From contig CABFPE010000704.1 in the NCBI GenBank assembly GCA_900660155.1, forward strand, positions 39,834 to 75,643: DNA of 35,810 nt, written 5' to 3'. The position numbers were made by a program, and so were the translations under genes. This stretch comes from Hofstenia miamia. Taxonomy: Eukaryota > Xenacoelomorpha > Acoela > Hofsteniidae. The notes under the pieces are model-generated. The model ran no database searches and had not been told where the DNA came from. It worked only from the letters and a program-made list of their open reading frames with translations. This document shows, piece by piece, positions 10,284-20,085 of the stretch. Positions within the stretch are counted from its first letter, which is position 1, and each line of letters opens with the position of its first letter.

Positions 10284-10649
10284 TTAGCAAGAAAACAGTA
10301 AGAAAATTCAGAAAACAATTCCAACAAATCAAGAGAAATTCCAACCAGGTTTGGAGAAACAATAACTAATAATGGTAACAGCACAGCATAGGGTATGGTA
10401 TTAAATCCAAATTCTAGAAGAACAAGACATCAACAAGATCACAACCAAAATGAGTAAAAACAACATTGAAGCTCAGTGACAGCTTTGAAGCACAGAACTG
10501 CAGTGTAAAAATATCATAAGAGGCAAAGTTATGCATTGGTTGGTAGTGAAGTTGATTCATGGCCAGGGGAAACAACTATCCCAGCTGTCTCACACTAAAG
10601 AGAAAGAACAAAACCATATACAATAGAGAAACAGTAACAGCCCCACACT

Positions 10650-10664
10650 ATGTCACAATCACCA
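10650..10664 (-). other. Putative primer-binding site of E1
   Basis: Minus-strand TGGTGATTGTGACAT closely matches TGGTGACTGTGACAG and TGGTGATCATGACAG, which lie directly after the LTRs of E4 and E2. It sits about 260 bases inside the element's right end, where a 5' LTR would end. The preceding base pair is not a clean CA. Confidence 0.6.
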
Positions 10665-10813
10665 GGCAAAAATTGGATGACCACTTCTGTATGTATGCAA
10701 GCTTCATTATCAGAGTTGATCTCCAGGCATTGATTTGCCTGCACACTTCAACAGAATAGAGTAGAGAGTTTAACTGACACCCTAATTTGTCTAGAATCAC
10801 ATCAGCATTACCA

Positions 10814-10922
10814 TGTAGAATCACATGGTCACTCTCTGCTATGTTAGACTTTGCAACCTTTGATCTAAACTCTTGAGTTACCAGTACCACTAGAGTAGCC
10901 AGAGCTACCCCATGATTCTACA
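10814..10922. repeat. Right terminal block of E1 (109 bp, ends inverted)
   Basis: The block begins TGTAGAATCACATGG and ends CCCATGATTCTACA, so it has its own short inverted ends of about 14 bases. Bases 10827-10922 are the inverted copy of 4333-4429. On the minus strand it is followed by TGGTAATGCTGATG, loosely like a primer-binding site. It may be a very short or internally deleted LTR, or a small separate repeat. Confidence 0.6.
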
Positions 10923-10926
10923 TTAT

Positions 10927-11364
10927 CATATTGTTGCCAAGGGTGCCTTGTTCAGCTTTACAAGTTCATCACTACAGCACTTCAGCATTTCTAAGAGTAG
11001 GGCTTTTACACAACTGCTTGTCATTCATTATGTTTTATATTTTATTTCAGCACATAAATTGCATGAACTGAGGCCTGCACTTAGTTTAGGTATACATGCA
11101 CATAGGATACACTTTGCACTCAAGAACTTATAGGGCTTCTCTCTTTTTTTATTTAAATTATGACTCCTGGCTAGTATGACTCTTTCTCTTAAGGTTCTCT
11201 GTTTTGTGTCAGCTGAGTGTGGCCATGCACCCTTCCCTGATCTCTTGGCTGCCTTCAACATTTAGTATGGATAGGCTCATTTTGCTCTGGAGTCAGGCTG
11301 TTAATTATTGAGACATTGGAAATTCCTGGTGTTTATCAATGCACATTTCCATGCCAATGCCACA
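10927..11364 (+). other. Unassigned; possible 5' LTR remnant of E3
   Basis: No coding sequence is recognised. The segment lies upstream of E3's leader and ends GCCACA followed by TGGCGACC, which would suit an LTR end plus primer-binding site. I could not align it convincingly to the LTRs at 14237, 16474 or 26986. Confidence 0.25.
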
Positions 11365-11380
11365 TGGCGACCACTGCAGG
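11365..11380 (+). other. Possible primer-binding site of E3
   Basis: TGGCGACCACTGCAGG follows CCACA directly. It resembles the TGGTGAC... sites of E2 and E4 only over the first eight bases. It lies about 0.5 kb before the first Gag-like codons. Confidence 0.3.
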
Positions 11381-11849
11381 ACACTTCTAACTCAAGTACA
11401 TTTTATAATTAATGGTACCTCTGTGAAAGGGATCCTGGGAGAAGAACCAAAATGATAGAATGAGCAAAATTATTTAAAGTTTCAGAGACTCTATTTGTGT
11501 GAACAACCTATGCAGCTGAAACATCTTGCTGCTGAAAGCTGTATACACTGAAATATTTTTTTACTGATTAACTAAAGCCTTACCACTCAACTGAATATCA
11601 TCACTGATGAAAGCTGTATCTGTTCAAGCCCCTCAGGCATCATTATATAAAGAAGTAAAGGCCAAATACACACAGTAAAAAACCAGTCACTCCAACATCT
11701 CATTCTAGCCCCCAGTCAAAATATGAAACTCTTCAAGAGAAGAACTCATAGAAAAAATTCAGTCATTTGAAACTGATATAGAGGCACTAAAGCAAAAAAT
11801 CAAAGAAATCCAGGTTGAAAATTAAAAAGATTTGATATGATACAGAAAG

Positions 11850-13341
11850 AGAAATAAAACTCCCATCAGGAAACACACTACTGCAAGCCAACAAAATTCA
11901 AATTGTCAATGAGTACAAGAAACTTCAGACATCAAAAAAACAAATGTACTCTGAACTAAAAGAAGTGCAAACACAAAATCAACACCTGTGCAAAGAAAAT
12001 GTAGCACTTGAAAAACCAAATGAAATTCTACAACAGAGTTGAAACTTCAGATGACATTATTCAGCAGAACAATAATCTCTTGAAACAGGTGAAAGAGACT
12101 AATCACCAGAGCATTCAATTAACCAAAAAATTCATTGTGAAAAAGTGAAAAATATTGTAATTCAAACTCAAGCTCAAGAAGTAGAAATTCACCTTGAAGC
12201 TATCTGCAATGTTAACCCTAACTTTGCAATCCTAAACACTCCAGAAAGTTCAAATGAACTTACACTTAAAATAACCACTCCAGGACATCATGTTCAAAAT
12301 GAACCCATTCTAATAATCAAAACTATTCCTCATCAGTCATCTCCAAAAACCATTTAAGAGTTAACTAATGTGACACAACCTAGGGCAAAATTCCCTCAGT
12401 CACTGACATTAAATCCTATGCTCAATAACATCAATAACAAATTAGAAATCTTAAGTGATAGGCTAAAATATCTAGAAAACCTCATCACCAATAAAAAACT
12501 AAATAAATCTAAGTTGCCAAAAGTGACTCCAAACAACAACCTTAAATTGCAAGTGCCACCTAGGAAATTTTCCAGCAAAGCTGACAGTATTTCACCAACA
12601 TTTTAGGAATGGCTCTTCACTTATGAACAGCATCTAACCTTTCAAAAAGTGGGCCAATAGCATGCTCTTGCTCAATTTTCCATGTTCCTAACTGGGAAAG
12701 CCTTCAATTGTTACCTAACACTACATAACATTACTAAATCAGACTATTCCTTGTTGATTCAAAATGTTTACAATCACTTTCATACACCTACCATGTGCAA
12801 CCAATACAAAATCCTTTTGAACAAAACAACTTACTCACAGAACAATGATATCAAAGAGTACACCCTGTAAGTTGAATGCCTATACCAACTTAGCTGATCA
12901 TCAACCAAATATTCTTTACATGATTTGTTAACTCACATTACTTATGGCATGCCTCTTCAAATCAGGCGCAGATTGGAACAGAAATGTAGCCCTGACAACA
13001 AGGTATCTATGTTTATCAAAAAAGCTGTTGAGGCTAAACTACAGATAGAAATCTACAAGAAAATATCTAATCAAAATAAATCAAATAATTCACCACCATT
13101 GAAATATTATACACCAAAACCAAGGAAAACCATAACTCCTAATGACATAATGAACCAAGAGACACGTCTAAAGGCCATTAACCTAAACAAAGTTCACTGT
13201 AACCACTGTGGTCAATGTAGACACATCCACACTAACTGTAAAGCATCTATCAATCTACTAGCCAACAAAGAAGGTTATTACACTGATGATAGTAATGTTT
13301 ACAAATCTGATTCCAATGAAGATGAGGATTTAAACTATTAA
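11850..13341 (+). pseudogene. E3 gag (decayed)
   Basis: One frame runs across this stretch with about six stops (for example at about 12358, 12604, 12871). The N-terminal third is charged and coiled-coil-like (TLLQANKIQIVNEYKKLQTS, then SELKEVQTQNQHLCKEN), as in E2. The capsid-like part begins near PPRKFSSKADSISPTF, then EWLFTYEQHLTFQKVGQ, then LTGKAFNCYLTLHN. These correspond to E2's LPKFNGRVDGY...EWLQMFKLTM and LSGAASQHYLLLD. The second helical part includes ITYGMPLQIRRRLEQKCSPD. It ends with an intact knuckle CNHCGQCRHIHTNC near 13197-13238, followed by an acidic tail (DSNEDEDLNY) and a stop. The knuckle would bind element RNA. Confidence 0.8.
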
Positions 13342-13419
13342 GAATGCCAACTCCCAGCCAAGCAGGAACAGTTTTCATAACAACTGAATAACAGAAAAAC
13401 ACTATACCAAACATCCAAA

Positions 13420-14229
13420 AGCCCATATGCATCACCAACTGTGTTCATCAAACAGAGTGACAAATATAGATTATGCATAGACTTTTGTGAACTCAATAAC
13501 ACCACCAAAAAAGATGCTTACTCTCTTCTGCAAATCAATCAAATACTGTACACATCATGCCAAAATTCATTCTTTATGACTCTTGATTTGTGCAAAGCAT
13601 TTTTGCAAGTGCCACTGCATAAATCTGATATAGAAAAAACAGCCTTCATTACTCCTCATGGTCTCTTCAAGTGGCTCTACATGGCCTTTGTAATGCACTG
13701 ACCATATTTCAATTTTACATCACAAGGGTACTACAAAATGACTAACATTAACTCAACAAAGGGATCACAGCATACATTGATGATATCCTTATTGCATTGA
13801 AAACAATACCTGACCACCTAGAAAAACTTGATAAGATCTTACATTTATAAAAATCTTCTGGTCTAAGAATAAATGCACAAAAATGTAACTTTCTTGAAAA
13901 ATCAGTTGTATTCCTAGGCAGCAAAATTGAAAAAGCTAAAATAAGCTTCAAAGAAGACACATGCAATATAATAAAAAAAAATTATGCTAACTAACAACAA
14001 AAAAGACATACAATGAATATTAGGTTTCTTCAATTATTACCAAATATTCATACTGAATATTGCTGAAAAAACCATCCATATATTGAATCTACTAAAAGTT
14101 AAAACTCTGTTTCAATGGTCTTGGGACCAATCCAATTCTTCAGTTGCAAACTCTGCCCAGTAGAATTGAATTACAGCTCAACAAATGCTGAGATGCTCAC
14201 CCTCATTGAGAGCCTTAAAAAATTCAGAT
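13420..14229 (+). pseudogene. E3 reverse transcriptase and partial RNase H
   Basis: The frame resumes 70-100 bases after the Gag stop, with no protease between. RT residues follow the E2 order: TVFIKQSDKYRLCIDFCELN, MTLDLCKAFLQVPLHKSD, EKTAFITPHGLFKWLYMAF. After a stop and frameshift comes AYIDDILIALKT (YIDD box intact, near 13773). The thumb is VVFLGSKIEKAK, the connection segment GFFNYYQIFILNIAEKTI, and RNase H PIQFF, then STNAEMLTLIESLKKF. The copy ends there. Compared with E1 the catalytic motifs are better kept, but stops and frameshifts make it a pseudogene. Confidence 0.85.
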
Positions 14230-14236
14230 AATCTAA

Positions 14237-15383
14237 AGCATAATGCTGCTAATGAAGAAAGAAGATCAGATGATTAGTTGAAACTAAGATCAAATTATGA
14301 TTACTAATTAAAAAACAATTTAAGTTTAATTATCAGATTATCTTTGTAAATGCAACTAAGTATTAATATAGCAAATTAGTACTTGTCATCAAATTTAACC
14401 AAACAAAGGAGGCAAATTTGCTTCCATTATTTTTAGCCATTTTTGGCAGACAATCTAAATTTGAATTTTGAAAGACAGGTACTTTTTCAAAGTTAACTAT
14501 AAATAGAGCATAAATCAGTTTGGAATTTGTTGAAGTAAATTCTTTGAAAATCTTATTCTTAGATTTTATATTGGTTTGATTATTTATACAGAATGTCAAG
14601 CTAAGCAGTAAATGCAGTAGTAGTGGTTTGGGAACATATCAGGAGTGACTCAAGGGTCCTTGATATAAACCATGAACCTGCATTTATGTTAGGTGTATGA
14701 ATAGGAGTTTTTCTCCATTTAGCTGGCTATCAATTTGATCATTTACATGTAATCAATAATCAACATTGGTAAGAAAGGGCTGGATAGCCTAATATAGGTT
14801 ATACATATTTTATCTGATAGACTTAGGTGACCTATAATAAACTGATAAATCAACCGAGAATGTATTATAGTTATTTAAATGTAAGGTAGGAAGCTGCAAG
14901 TTATTAAGTAACTTAATTATATTAACTTAATTAAAGCCAATAGTTTTCAGTAATGGCTAAAGTAATAATTATTAAGCAGCTAGTGACATTGCAAGGTTGC
15001 GAAGTGACATAAACACACATTACAAATTGAGTTTAAGTCAGTTACAAATAGCATTGAGAACTACACTGAGTTAGGATAGGGAACACTTAAGAACATCATT
15101 GAGCTGAGGCTTGGAACCACTTAATCAGTGATGGAAACACAAGTGAGGTGATTCAGAGATTGGAGTCAGCCAGAGGCCATAGCCAAATCATGGAGCAGAG
15201 CTATGATGGCGGGGTACCTAAACAGTATCTATCCAGTTAATTTAGTTAAGTGAAGACTAACCAAAACAGATACAACATCAGAGTAAATAGTTAACATATG
15301 TACATCCCTACCTGCTTTGAACAAAGAACAATGATTTAAAAGAATAATTTAATCTATCTCAATGCTTGGTAGCAGATGCTACA
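14237..15383 (+). mobile_element. LTR shared by E3 (right side) and E4 (left side)
   Basis: The right end GATGCTACA is followed at once by a primer-binding site, so this is the 5' LTR of E4. It contains the block also found at window positions 1-369. Its first part aligns with the LTR at 26986 (AAGATCAAATTATGATTA) and with those at 16474 and 17119-17483 (for example TTCCATTATTTTTAGCC, GACAGGTACTTTT). A TATA-like box, CTATAAATAGAG, lies at about 14499-14510. The expected start TGTAGCATC is missing: the first recognisable bases directly follow truncated RNase H of E3, so a deletion removed the junction. Length is about 1.15 kb, against 710 bp for the E2 3' LTR. Confidence 0.8.
14499..14510 (+). 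promoter_or_regulatory. TATA-like box in the LTR
   Basis: CTATAAATAGAG recurs at the same LTR position near 16749 and near 27270 (both CTATAAATAGAA) and, inverted, near 17209 (reverse strand TTATAAATAGCT). Conservation in four diverged LTRs supports a promoter role for element transcription. Confidence 0.6.
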
Positions 15384-15398
15384 TGGTGACTGTGACAG
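15384..15398 (+). other. Primer-binding site of E4
   Basis: TGGTGACTGTGACAG begins at the first base after the LTR's terminal CA. It would pair with a tRNA 3' end ...CTGTCACAGTCACCA. The TGGTGAC start fits tRNA-Trp-type ends, but the rest does not; the primer is undetermined. Confidence 0.7.
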
Positions 15399-15782
15399 TT
15401 AAAGAACAAGAAGAGAAGAAGAATCAGTCCAACATCCCAAATCAGAACTTAGAATCAATGAGTAACTAGAGCAAACCAAAGTAACAGAAAACATGCAGGG
15501 AAGCAGATATTGCAGATAGTCAGCTACAGGACAACAACTATACCTAATGTAAAACAGGTGCAAGACAAAGAGTCACACCAATCTGCCAGCCACTACTATT
15601 TGTACTTAAAGATGACAAATACATGAGGAAAGAAAGGTAGCACAATGAGAGGCACAAACAAAACAACCCCCACCCCAAGGAGAGTGCACTCAGAGAGAGA
15701 TGTGTCCCCATAGAATTGGAAACCCTACACATGTCCCCAGAAACAGGATCCAATGAAGTTCTAAACATCCTATGACAAATGA

Positions 15783-15968
15783 ATGAAACAGACAATATTG
15801 AGATCTGAGATACAACAATTAATGGAAAGAATATTGACATTGGAACAAGAAAATGAGAACACATTAAGTGAACTAAAAATTGAATGGATAACTGCTTGCA
15901 TTTACAGATGTTTGGGTGTCTTATATACAATGTGTATTTACAATATTTACAAACATGAAAACAACTAG
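15783..15968 (+). pseudogene. E4 Gag leader fragment
   Basis: A 61-codon frame opens with a heptad-like charged stretch (RSEIQQLMERILTLEQENEN), comparable to the coiled-coil N termini of Gag in E2 and E3. After about 35 residues it turns into unrelated, AT-driven sequence and a stop. It is probably the 5' breakpoint of the large internal deletion. Confidence 0.5.
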
Positions 15969-16020
15969 TAAATACAAAAAGCACATGATCTGGCCAATAA
16001 ATAACAACAACTACTGACTG

Positions 16021-16412
16021 ATGTTACACTATATTACCATATCTCAGCTATTGTCAGAGACTAAACTGTTCATTAACAAACAATTGGATACTCTTAATAA
16101 CAAAGTTAGTTGTGCTAATCTACCTTATCTTATAGATGCAGAAAACTGTCCTGCTATCAATAATCTGATCTTTTACATGCACGAGATGCACAAAGAAATG
16201 AATTGATCCTATTACCACATACTGTTCATACTACTTTAAATGCAGAATTTCCTATTACTAATCTTCATCATTTGTTAACTTACATGGACAATAAAATTAT
16301 GCAACCTGAAGTTAATCTTTCTTTGGAAAACTTACTAGTTATTTACTTCATCAAAACCAAAGAACTGTCTTATACAAAACTTATAGAGATGATACCAATC
16401 AATCTAACTTAG
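16021..16412 (+). pseudogene. E4 third ORF, N-terminal fragment
   Basis: The start MLHYITISQLLSETKLFINK aligns with the start of E2's third ORF (MHYNVFEKLSPETKSHIRK). After a frameshift near 16200, PEVNLSLENLLVIYFIKTKE aligns with PEINMDEENLTIIYVMKEKE in E2. The two copies therefore share an initiating Met, spacing and motifs while differing at most bases. That suggests the protein was under selection before decay. The fragment is cut off about 60 bases before the 3' LTR. Function is unknown; see the E2 entry. Confidence 0.65.
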
Positions 16413-16473
16413 TTGGAGCTAAACTTTATGAACTTGAACTCAGTTTGGATAATTTCTTTATTCTCTGCCCTAC

Positions 16474-17071
16474 TGTAGCATCATCCAAATAAATCTAAGC
16501 TGCAAACATTGAACCAAGATGAGAACAAGATTGAAAAGATGATGATTAGAAATATTGTATTAGATCAATTAGATTAATTTGTATTATGCAACCAAGAAAC
16601 AATATATGTCAGAAATAAGAGATTAGTATCAGTCAATAATAATACGTTTGGCAAAACAAGGGGGCGAAATCACTTCCATTATTTTTAGCCGCCATTTTGG
16701 CAGATGAAAGTTCAAATTTGAAATCAACAGGTACTTTTCTAGATTTGCTATAAATAGAAACAAAACATTGTAAGCAATTGATAAAGAATTTTTTCAGCAT
16801 TCTTATTTTGTTCTGCTATTATGGTTTGATTATTTAATATGATGTCAAGCTAAATGAGTGGTGTTTAGTAGTGGTCTGGATCCATCATCAAGATTGATTC
16901 TAGGGTCTTTGTGCCAGACTATGAAAATGCACTTAGGTTAGGTGTAGGAGTTTTTTTCTTGTGTAGCTGACTAGTGATCACTTAGTACATGTATTAAAAT
17001 AAATGAATTCAAAATACAGTTGGATTACAAAAACCTAGGTAATATATTATTACTATTTCAGATCCAAATTA
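16474..17071 (+). mobile_element. E4 3' LTR, left part, running into the gap
   Basis: It starts TGTAGCATCATCC, identical to the start of the LTR at 26986. It continues in parallel with it (AGATTAATTTGTATTATGCA, AATCACTTCCATTATTTTTA, GTAAGCAATTGATAAAGAAT). It then diverges into the longer type seen at about 14600-14760. The right end is lost in the N run. Confidence 0.85.
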
Positions 17072-17118
17072 NNNNNNNNNNNNNNNNNNNNNNNNNNNNN
17101 NNNNNNNNNNNNNNNNNN
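17072..17118. other. Assembly gap (47 N)
   Basis: This is a run of N. It lies exactly where a forward LTR meets an inverted LTR, which would make a palindrome hard to assemble. Confidence 1.
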
Positions 17119-17483
17119 TTAAATAATCAAACCAGATAAAGTAGAAATGAAAATTAAATAAACTCCGAAGAATTTATTGTTCATCAAAATTATGGTTGAA
17201 TCAAAGCTATTTATAAAATTTCTACAAAAAGTACCTGCCGATTTTAAAATTCAAATGATTTGTCTGCCAATATGGCTGTTCATACGTAAGCATTAGTTTG
17301 CTCAATTTAATTTGTCAATTATCTCTTGATTGGCTAACAAGTTTCTTATTTTGACCAATATTAAATCTTAGTTGCATTTTACAAACATAAACTAAAGTTC
17401 ATTAACTAAATTTTTACAATTAATTTCAATTAATAATCATTTGACGTTATTCAGCTTTAGTTGCCTTTTTGGATGATGCTACA
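17119..17483 (-). mobile_element. Inverted LTR fragment of a diverged subfamily
   Basis: Reverse complemented, it begins TGTAGCATCATCCAAAAAGG. It includes AATGCAACTAAGATTTAATA, ATATTGGCAGACAAAT and TTATAAATAG, in the same order as the other LTRs. Its closest relative here is the LTR at 14237, not E2's. Its outer end lies at 17483, directly against the E2 LTR fragment. Confidence 0.75.
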
Positions 17484-17605
17484 TTAACAGAAGTAAACAA
17501 GAGCTAAACAGTATCCAGTTAGTAAATCCCTACCCACAAAGATATGACTAATGTTATATAGTAACATAGGATAAACACTAGTAATGCCTGGTAGAGGATG
17601 TTACA
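17484..17605 (+). mobile_element. E2 5' LTR, last 122 bases only
   Basis: It matches 27574-27695 over its length (TTAACAGAAGTAAACAA, GTTAGTAAATCCCTACC, AATGCCTGGTAGAGGATGTT) and ends GATGTTACA. The first roughly 590 bases of this LTR are missing. The break falls at TACATTA, a sequence also present in the inverted fragment, so the join may use microhomology. Confidence 0.85.
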
Positions 17606-17620
17606 TGGTGATCATGACAG
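17606..17620 (+). other. Primer-binding site of E2
   Basis: TGGTGATCATGACAG directly follows the LTR's CA. It differs from the E4 site at three positions. Confidence 0.7.
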
Positions 17621-17906
17621 CCAAGAACAACAACCTATGGAAAAAAAGTTCTCCATTTACCTGAGTTAGGACAAATGTTCCTTCTCAGAAAACAAGAATT
17701 TTTTTTTGATCAAGAGAAACATCCACAAGTATAACCTGCATACTACAACAAGATCTACAAGTGAAAGTGGAAGCTAAGCAACAGGACAACTACATGAAAA
17801 ACAAACTAGTCAACAGGGAGAGCTACCTAAACCCAAACCAAAGCACTTCAACAGGATCCTGGAATCATGATCAAGAAGGAGTACCACTACAAACCAAAAC
17901 AAAAAC

Positions 17907-19482
17907 ATGACAAAAGGTAAGAAAGGCAGTGCAAAGAAAATAGCATCCATTGCAGTAACCCCTAGAACAATGCAATCACCACCATACTCTGGTGAAAATT
18001 TATCCTCCAACATGGAACTACAGTCTTTCAATTCAAACCCCCAAGAGATAATTGATATGCTGAGAAAGAGCCAAGAAAACAAAGCACTTCTAAAAAAGCA
18101 AAGTCAAACAGATGGAACAACAAAACAAAACCATCTTGAGTGAAATCAAGTTAAACATGGAGATGTGACTAAACAAACAAAGGAAATTATTACAAAACAA
18201 GATCAAACTCCTCACACACCAATTATCAGAGTCCAACAAAAGATTCTTAGAACATAATCAACAATGGCAGGAAAAAAATCAGCAACTGGAAAGAACAAAT
18301 AGACAGTTAATAGAGGATAACAATTTACAAGAAGGAGAAATGGAGCAACTAAAGGATAAATTAAGATTGCTACAGTTGAAGGAGGAAGAGAACAGGGGTA
18401 ATGCACAGACCCATGAAATAGAATTTCATTCAAGGAAAGAGAGTGAGCTACAAGCACCACACATGCCAGCTGGCAAACAGGTGACATATGAAGAATCAGA
18501 CAAAGACTCAGATGCTGAAAAACAAAAAATCATAAATGAAATTACAAAGGCAGTGACTACACAACTGCAAGAGGAAGACACAATGAAGAGTCACAAAAAA
18601 CCCAAGTATGAAAACTCAATTCTACCACAACTAACAACCAATGATACTATACCTTGCAAGGCAACATTACCCAAGTTCAATGGAAGGGTAGATGGCTACA
18701 ACCCAACATTCATTGAATGGCTACAAATGTTCAAATTGACAATGGCAGAACGCAAAGTGAGCCAGCAAGCAGCAGCAGCAAGACTCCCACTATATTTGTC
18801 AGGCGCAGCTTCCCAGCATTATCTGCTGTTGGACATGGAAACAAAGAGGAATTATGAACTTATTGGAGATTTCATAAATTACTATGAAAACAAAAGCTTC
18901 AAAAACCAGTACTGAATTATTCTAAATGTGATGAAAATGAAAAAAACCAATGATATTTGAAAATACATTCAACAAGTTGAATGACTACTAATGCTGAGCT
19001 CAAGAGAAAATAGATATTCCAAGTATGATCTGTTCTCACATATTTGCAAAGGGATGCCTGAGAGCATCAGGACACAGTTTGAAATAAAATGCGACATAGA
19101 CAACAAGCAAGAAAGAATGATCTGAAAGGAGGTCAATATACAGGCAATGATTGAGAATAATGCATGAATATACAAAAAGGCTGCATGTCACAGAGAGGGA
19201 CCAACATGGAGAAACAACCTCAAACCACGCCTCCCAAACAAAACTTATAATGAAACAAAACCAGAAAAAATCATAAAAGTTAAAGGAAAAGCCATGAAAA
19301 CCAGAAAGGTAAGAGAGAGATGTCAAGTGTTACAGCTGTGGACAGAAGGGCAACAAAAAACCTGATTGCACAAAACAAATAAATGTAATTGGAGATGAAG
19401 AAGCATACTATGACAAAGAAGATGTACTGCAAACAAAAGACAAAATGGACAAAGCATTGCTAACCAATGAGGAGTCAGAAAA
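17907..19482 (+). pseudogene. E2 gag (decayed)
   Basis: The start is chosen at 17907, after about 290 bases of leader (MTKGKKGSAKKIASIAV, basic). A frameshift near 18140 leads into a long charged coiled-coil region (LERTNRQLIEDNNLQEGEME, KDKLRLLQLKEEENRGN). The capsid-like part begins LPKFNGRVDGYNPTFIEWLQ (near 18669) and continues LPLYLSGAASQHYLLLDMET. Stops follow at 18913 and in the second helical part (GMPESIRTQFEIKCDIDNKQ). The zinc knuckle is CYSCGQKGNKKPDC (19328-19369): the His position is Asn (AAC for CAC), which should weaken zinc binding. E1 and E3 keep the His, so this is probably decay. The coiled coil at the N terminus is shared with E3 and may drive Gag assembly. Confidence 0.8.
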
Positions 19483-19491
19483 CTAATCAGA

Positions 19492-20085
19492 ATGCTGACT
19501 CATAAAAACCATGCATCAATAATTATCCTGACAATAAATATGATAATGATAGCAATCAATGGAGTGATGGCGATCAACACTGGAGCAGCAACATCAATAA
19601 TCAATGACAAATGTGCTACAAAGCTAGGGTTTAAAAGGGAAGATTTGAATAGTTGCAATAAAAGATTAATTAATGCATCAGGAGTATATATTGACACAAA
19701 AGCAATGATAAACACAGTACAGATGAGAATTGCTAACACAACATTTGAACAGTCATTGGTGGTAGTGGACACACATAACAATTTGTTGCCATAGGAAGTC
19801 ATCTTAGGTGACGATTTTTTGACAAAAAATGGATGTGTCATCAACTACATGAATAGAACCATAAAGGTGAGAGAGGAAGAAATGGAAATCAAAGAAGAAC
19901 AAGGGAAACAGAAAATGATTACATTCATATTGCAGGAAGACATCCATCTACAGCCACATCAATGGAAGATGCATATGATAGAAACAGAAGACTCAATAAC
20001 AGCTGACATAATGCTATATGATAACAAAGGCATTAACACCAAAAGAGTATCAATGCTGTTTAGCATCTGTCAGTCAAGCACATGA
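19492..20085 (+). pseudogene. E2 aspartic protease
   Basis: It has the retroviral-type fold order: the active-site loop reads AINTGAATSIIND (AAC at 19576-19578), so the catalytic Asp of DTGA is Asn. The mid part contains LINASGVYIDTKAMINTVQM. After one stop (19792) the second half gives EVILGDDFLTKNGCVINYMN, the conserved ILG region. An about 80-residue tail (QEDIHLQPHQWKMHMIETED) matches the tail in E1 (DISLSFSEHVIVKPHHWK). The Asp-to-Asn change (one G-to-A transition) abolishes catalysis in this family, so this copy could not process its own Gag-Pol. Confidence 0.8.

Larger units (their letters stand above)
4333..10922 (-). mobile_element. Ty3/gypsy-type element E1 (decayed), bounded by 97-bp inverted repeats
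   Basis: The minus strand carries, in order, a Gag region with a zinc knuckle, an aspartic protease, RT, RNase H and an integrase with a C-terminal GPY/F-like module. That domain order defines Ty3/gypsy (Metaviridae-type) elements. The ends read TGTAGAATCATG in both directions. They are flanked by a direct repeat TTAT (4329-4332 and 10923-10926), which fits a 4-bp target duplication. Unusually, the terminal 97 bases are inverted rather than direct repeats, so normal LTRs are not evident. Many stops, frameshifts and an RT deletion make it inactive. It has no counterpart of E2's third ORF. Confidence 0.8.
11381..14229 (+). mobile_element. Ty3/gypsy-type element E3 internal region (protease, integrase and 3' ORF missing)
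   Basis: A Gag region is followed after about 100 bases by RT and then part of RNase H. The sequence stops inside RNase H at about 14229 and passes straight into an LTR. Protease, integrase and the third ORF have been lost. Most of the coding part from 11880 to 13701 lies in a single reading frame broken only by stops. Confidence 0.8.
15399..16473 (+). mobile_element. E4: non-autonomous internal-deletion derivative (Gag leader joined to 3' ORF)
   Basis: Only 1.08 kb lies between the primer-binding site and the 3' LTR start at 16474. A Gag-leader-like coiled coil (15783-15870) is followed by the first about 400 bases of the third ORF. Capsid, knuckle, protease, RT, RNase H and integrase are all missing. 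With both LTRs and primer-binding site kept, such a copy could have been moved in trans by full elements such as E2. Confidence 0.75.

Noticed and set aside
15366..15376. TGGTAGCAGAT near the LTR end resembles a primer-binding site for initiator tRNA-Met
   Set aside because: The same sequence lies inside the 3' ends of LTRs at 350-369 and, as a variant, 27679-27695, where no primer site is expected. The copies diverge only after the terminal CA, so it belongs to the LTR.
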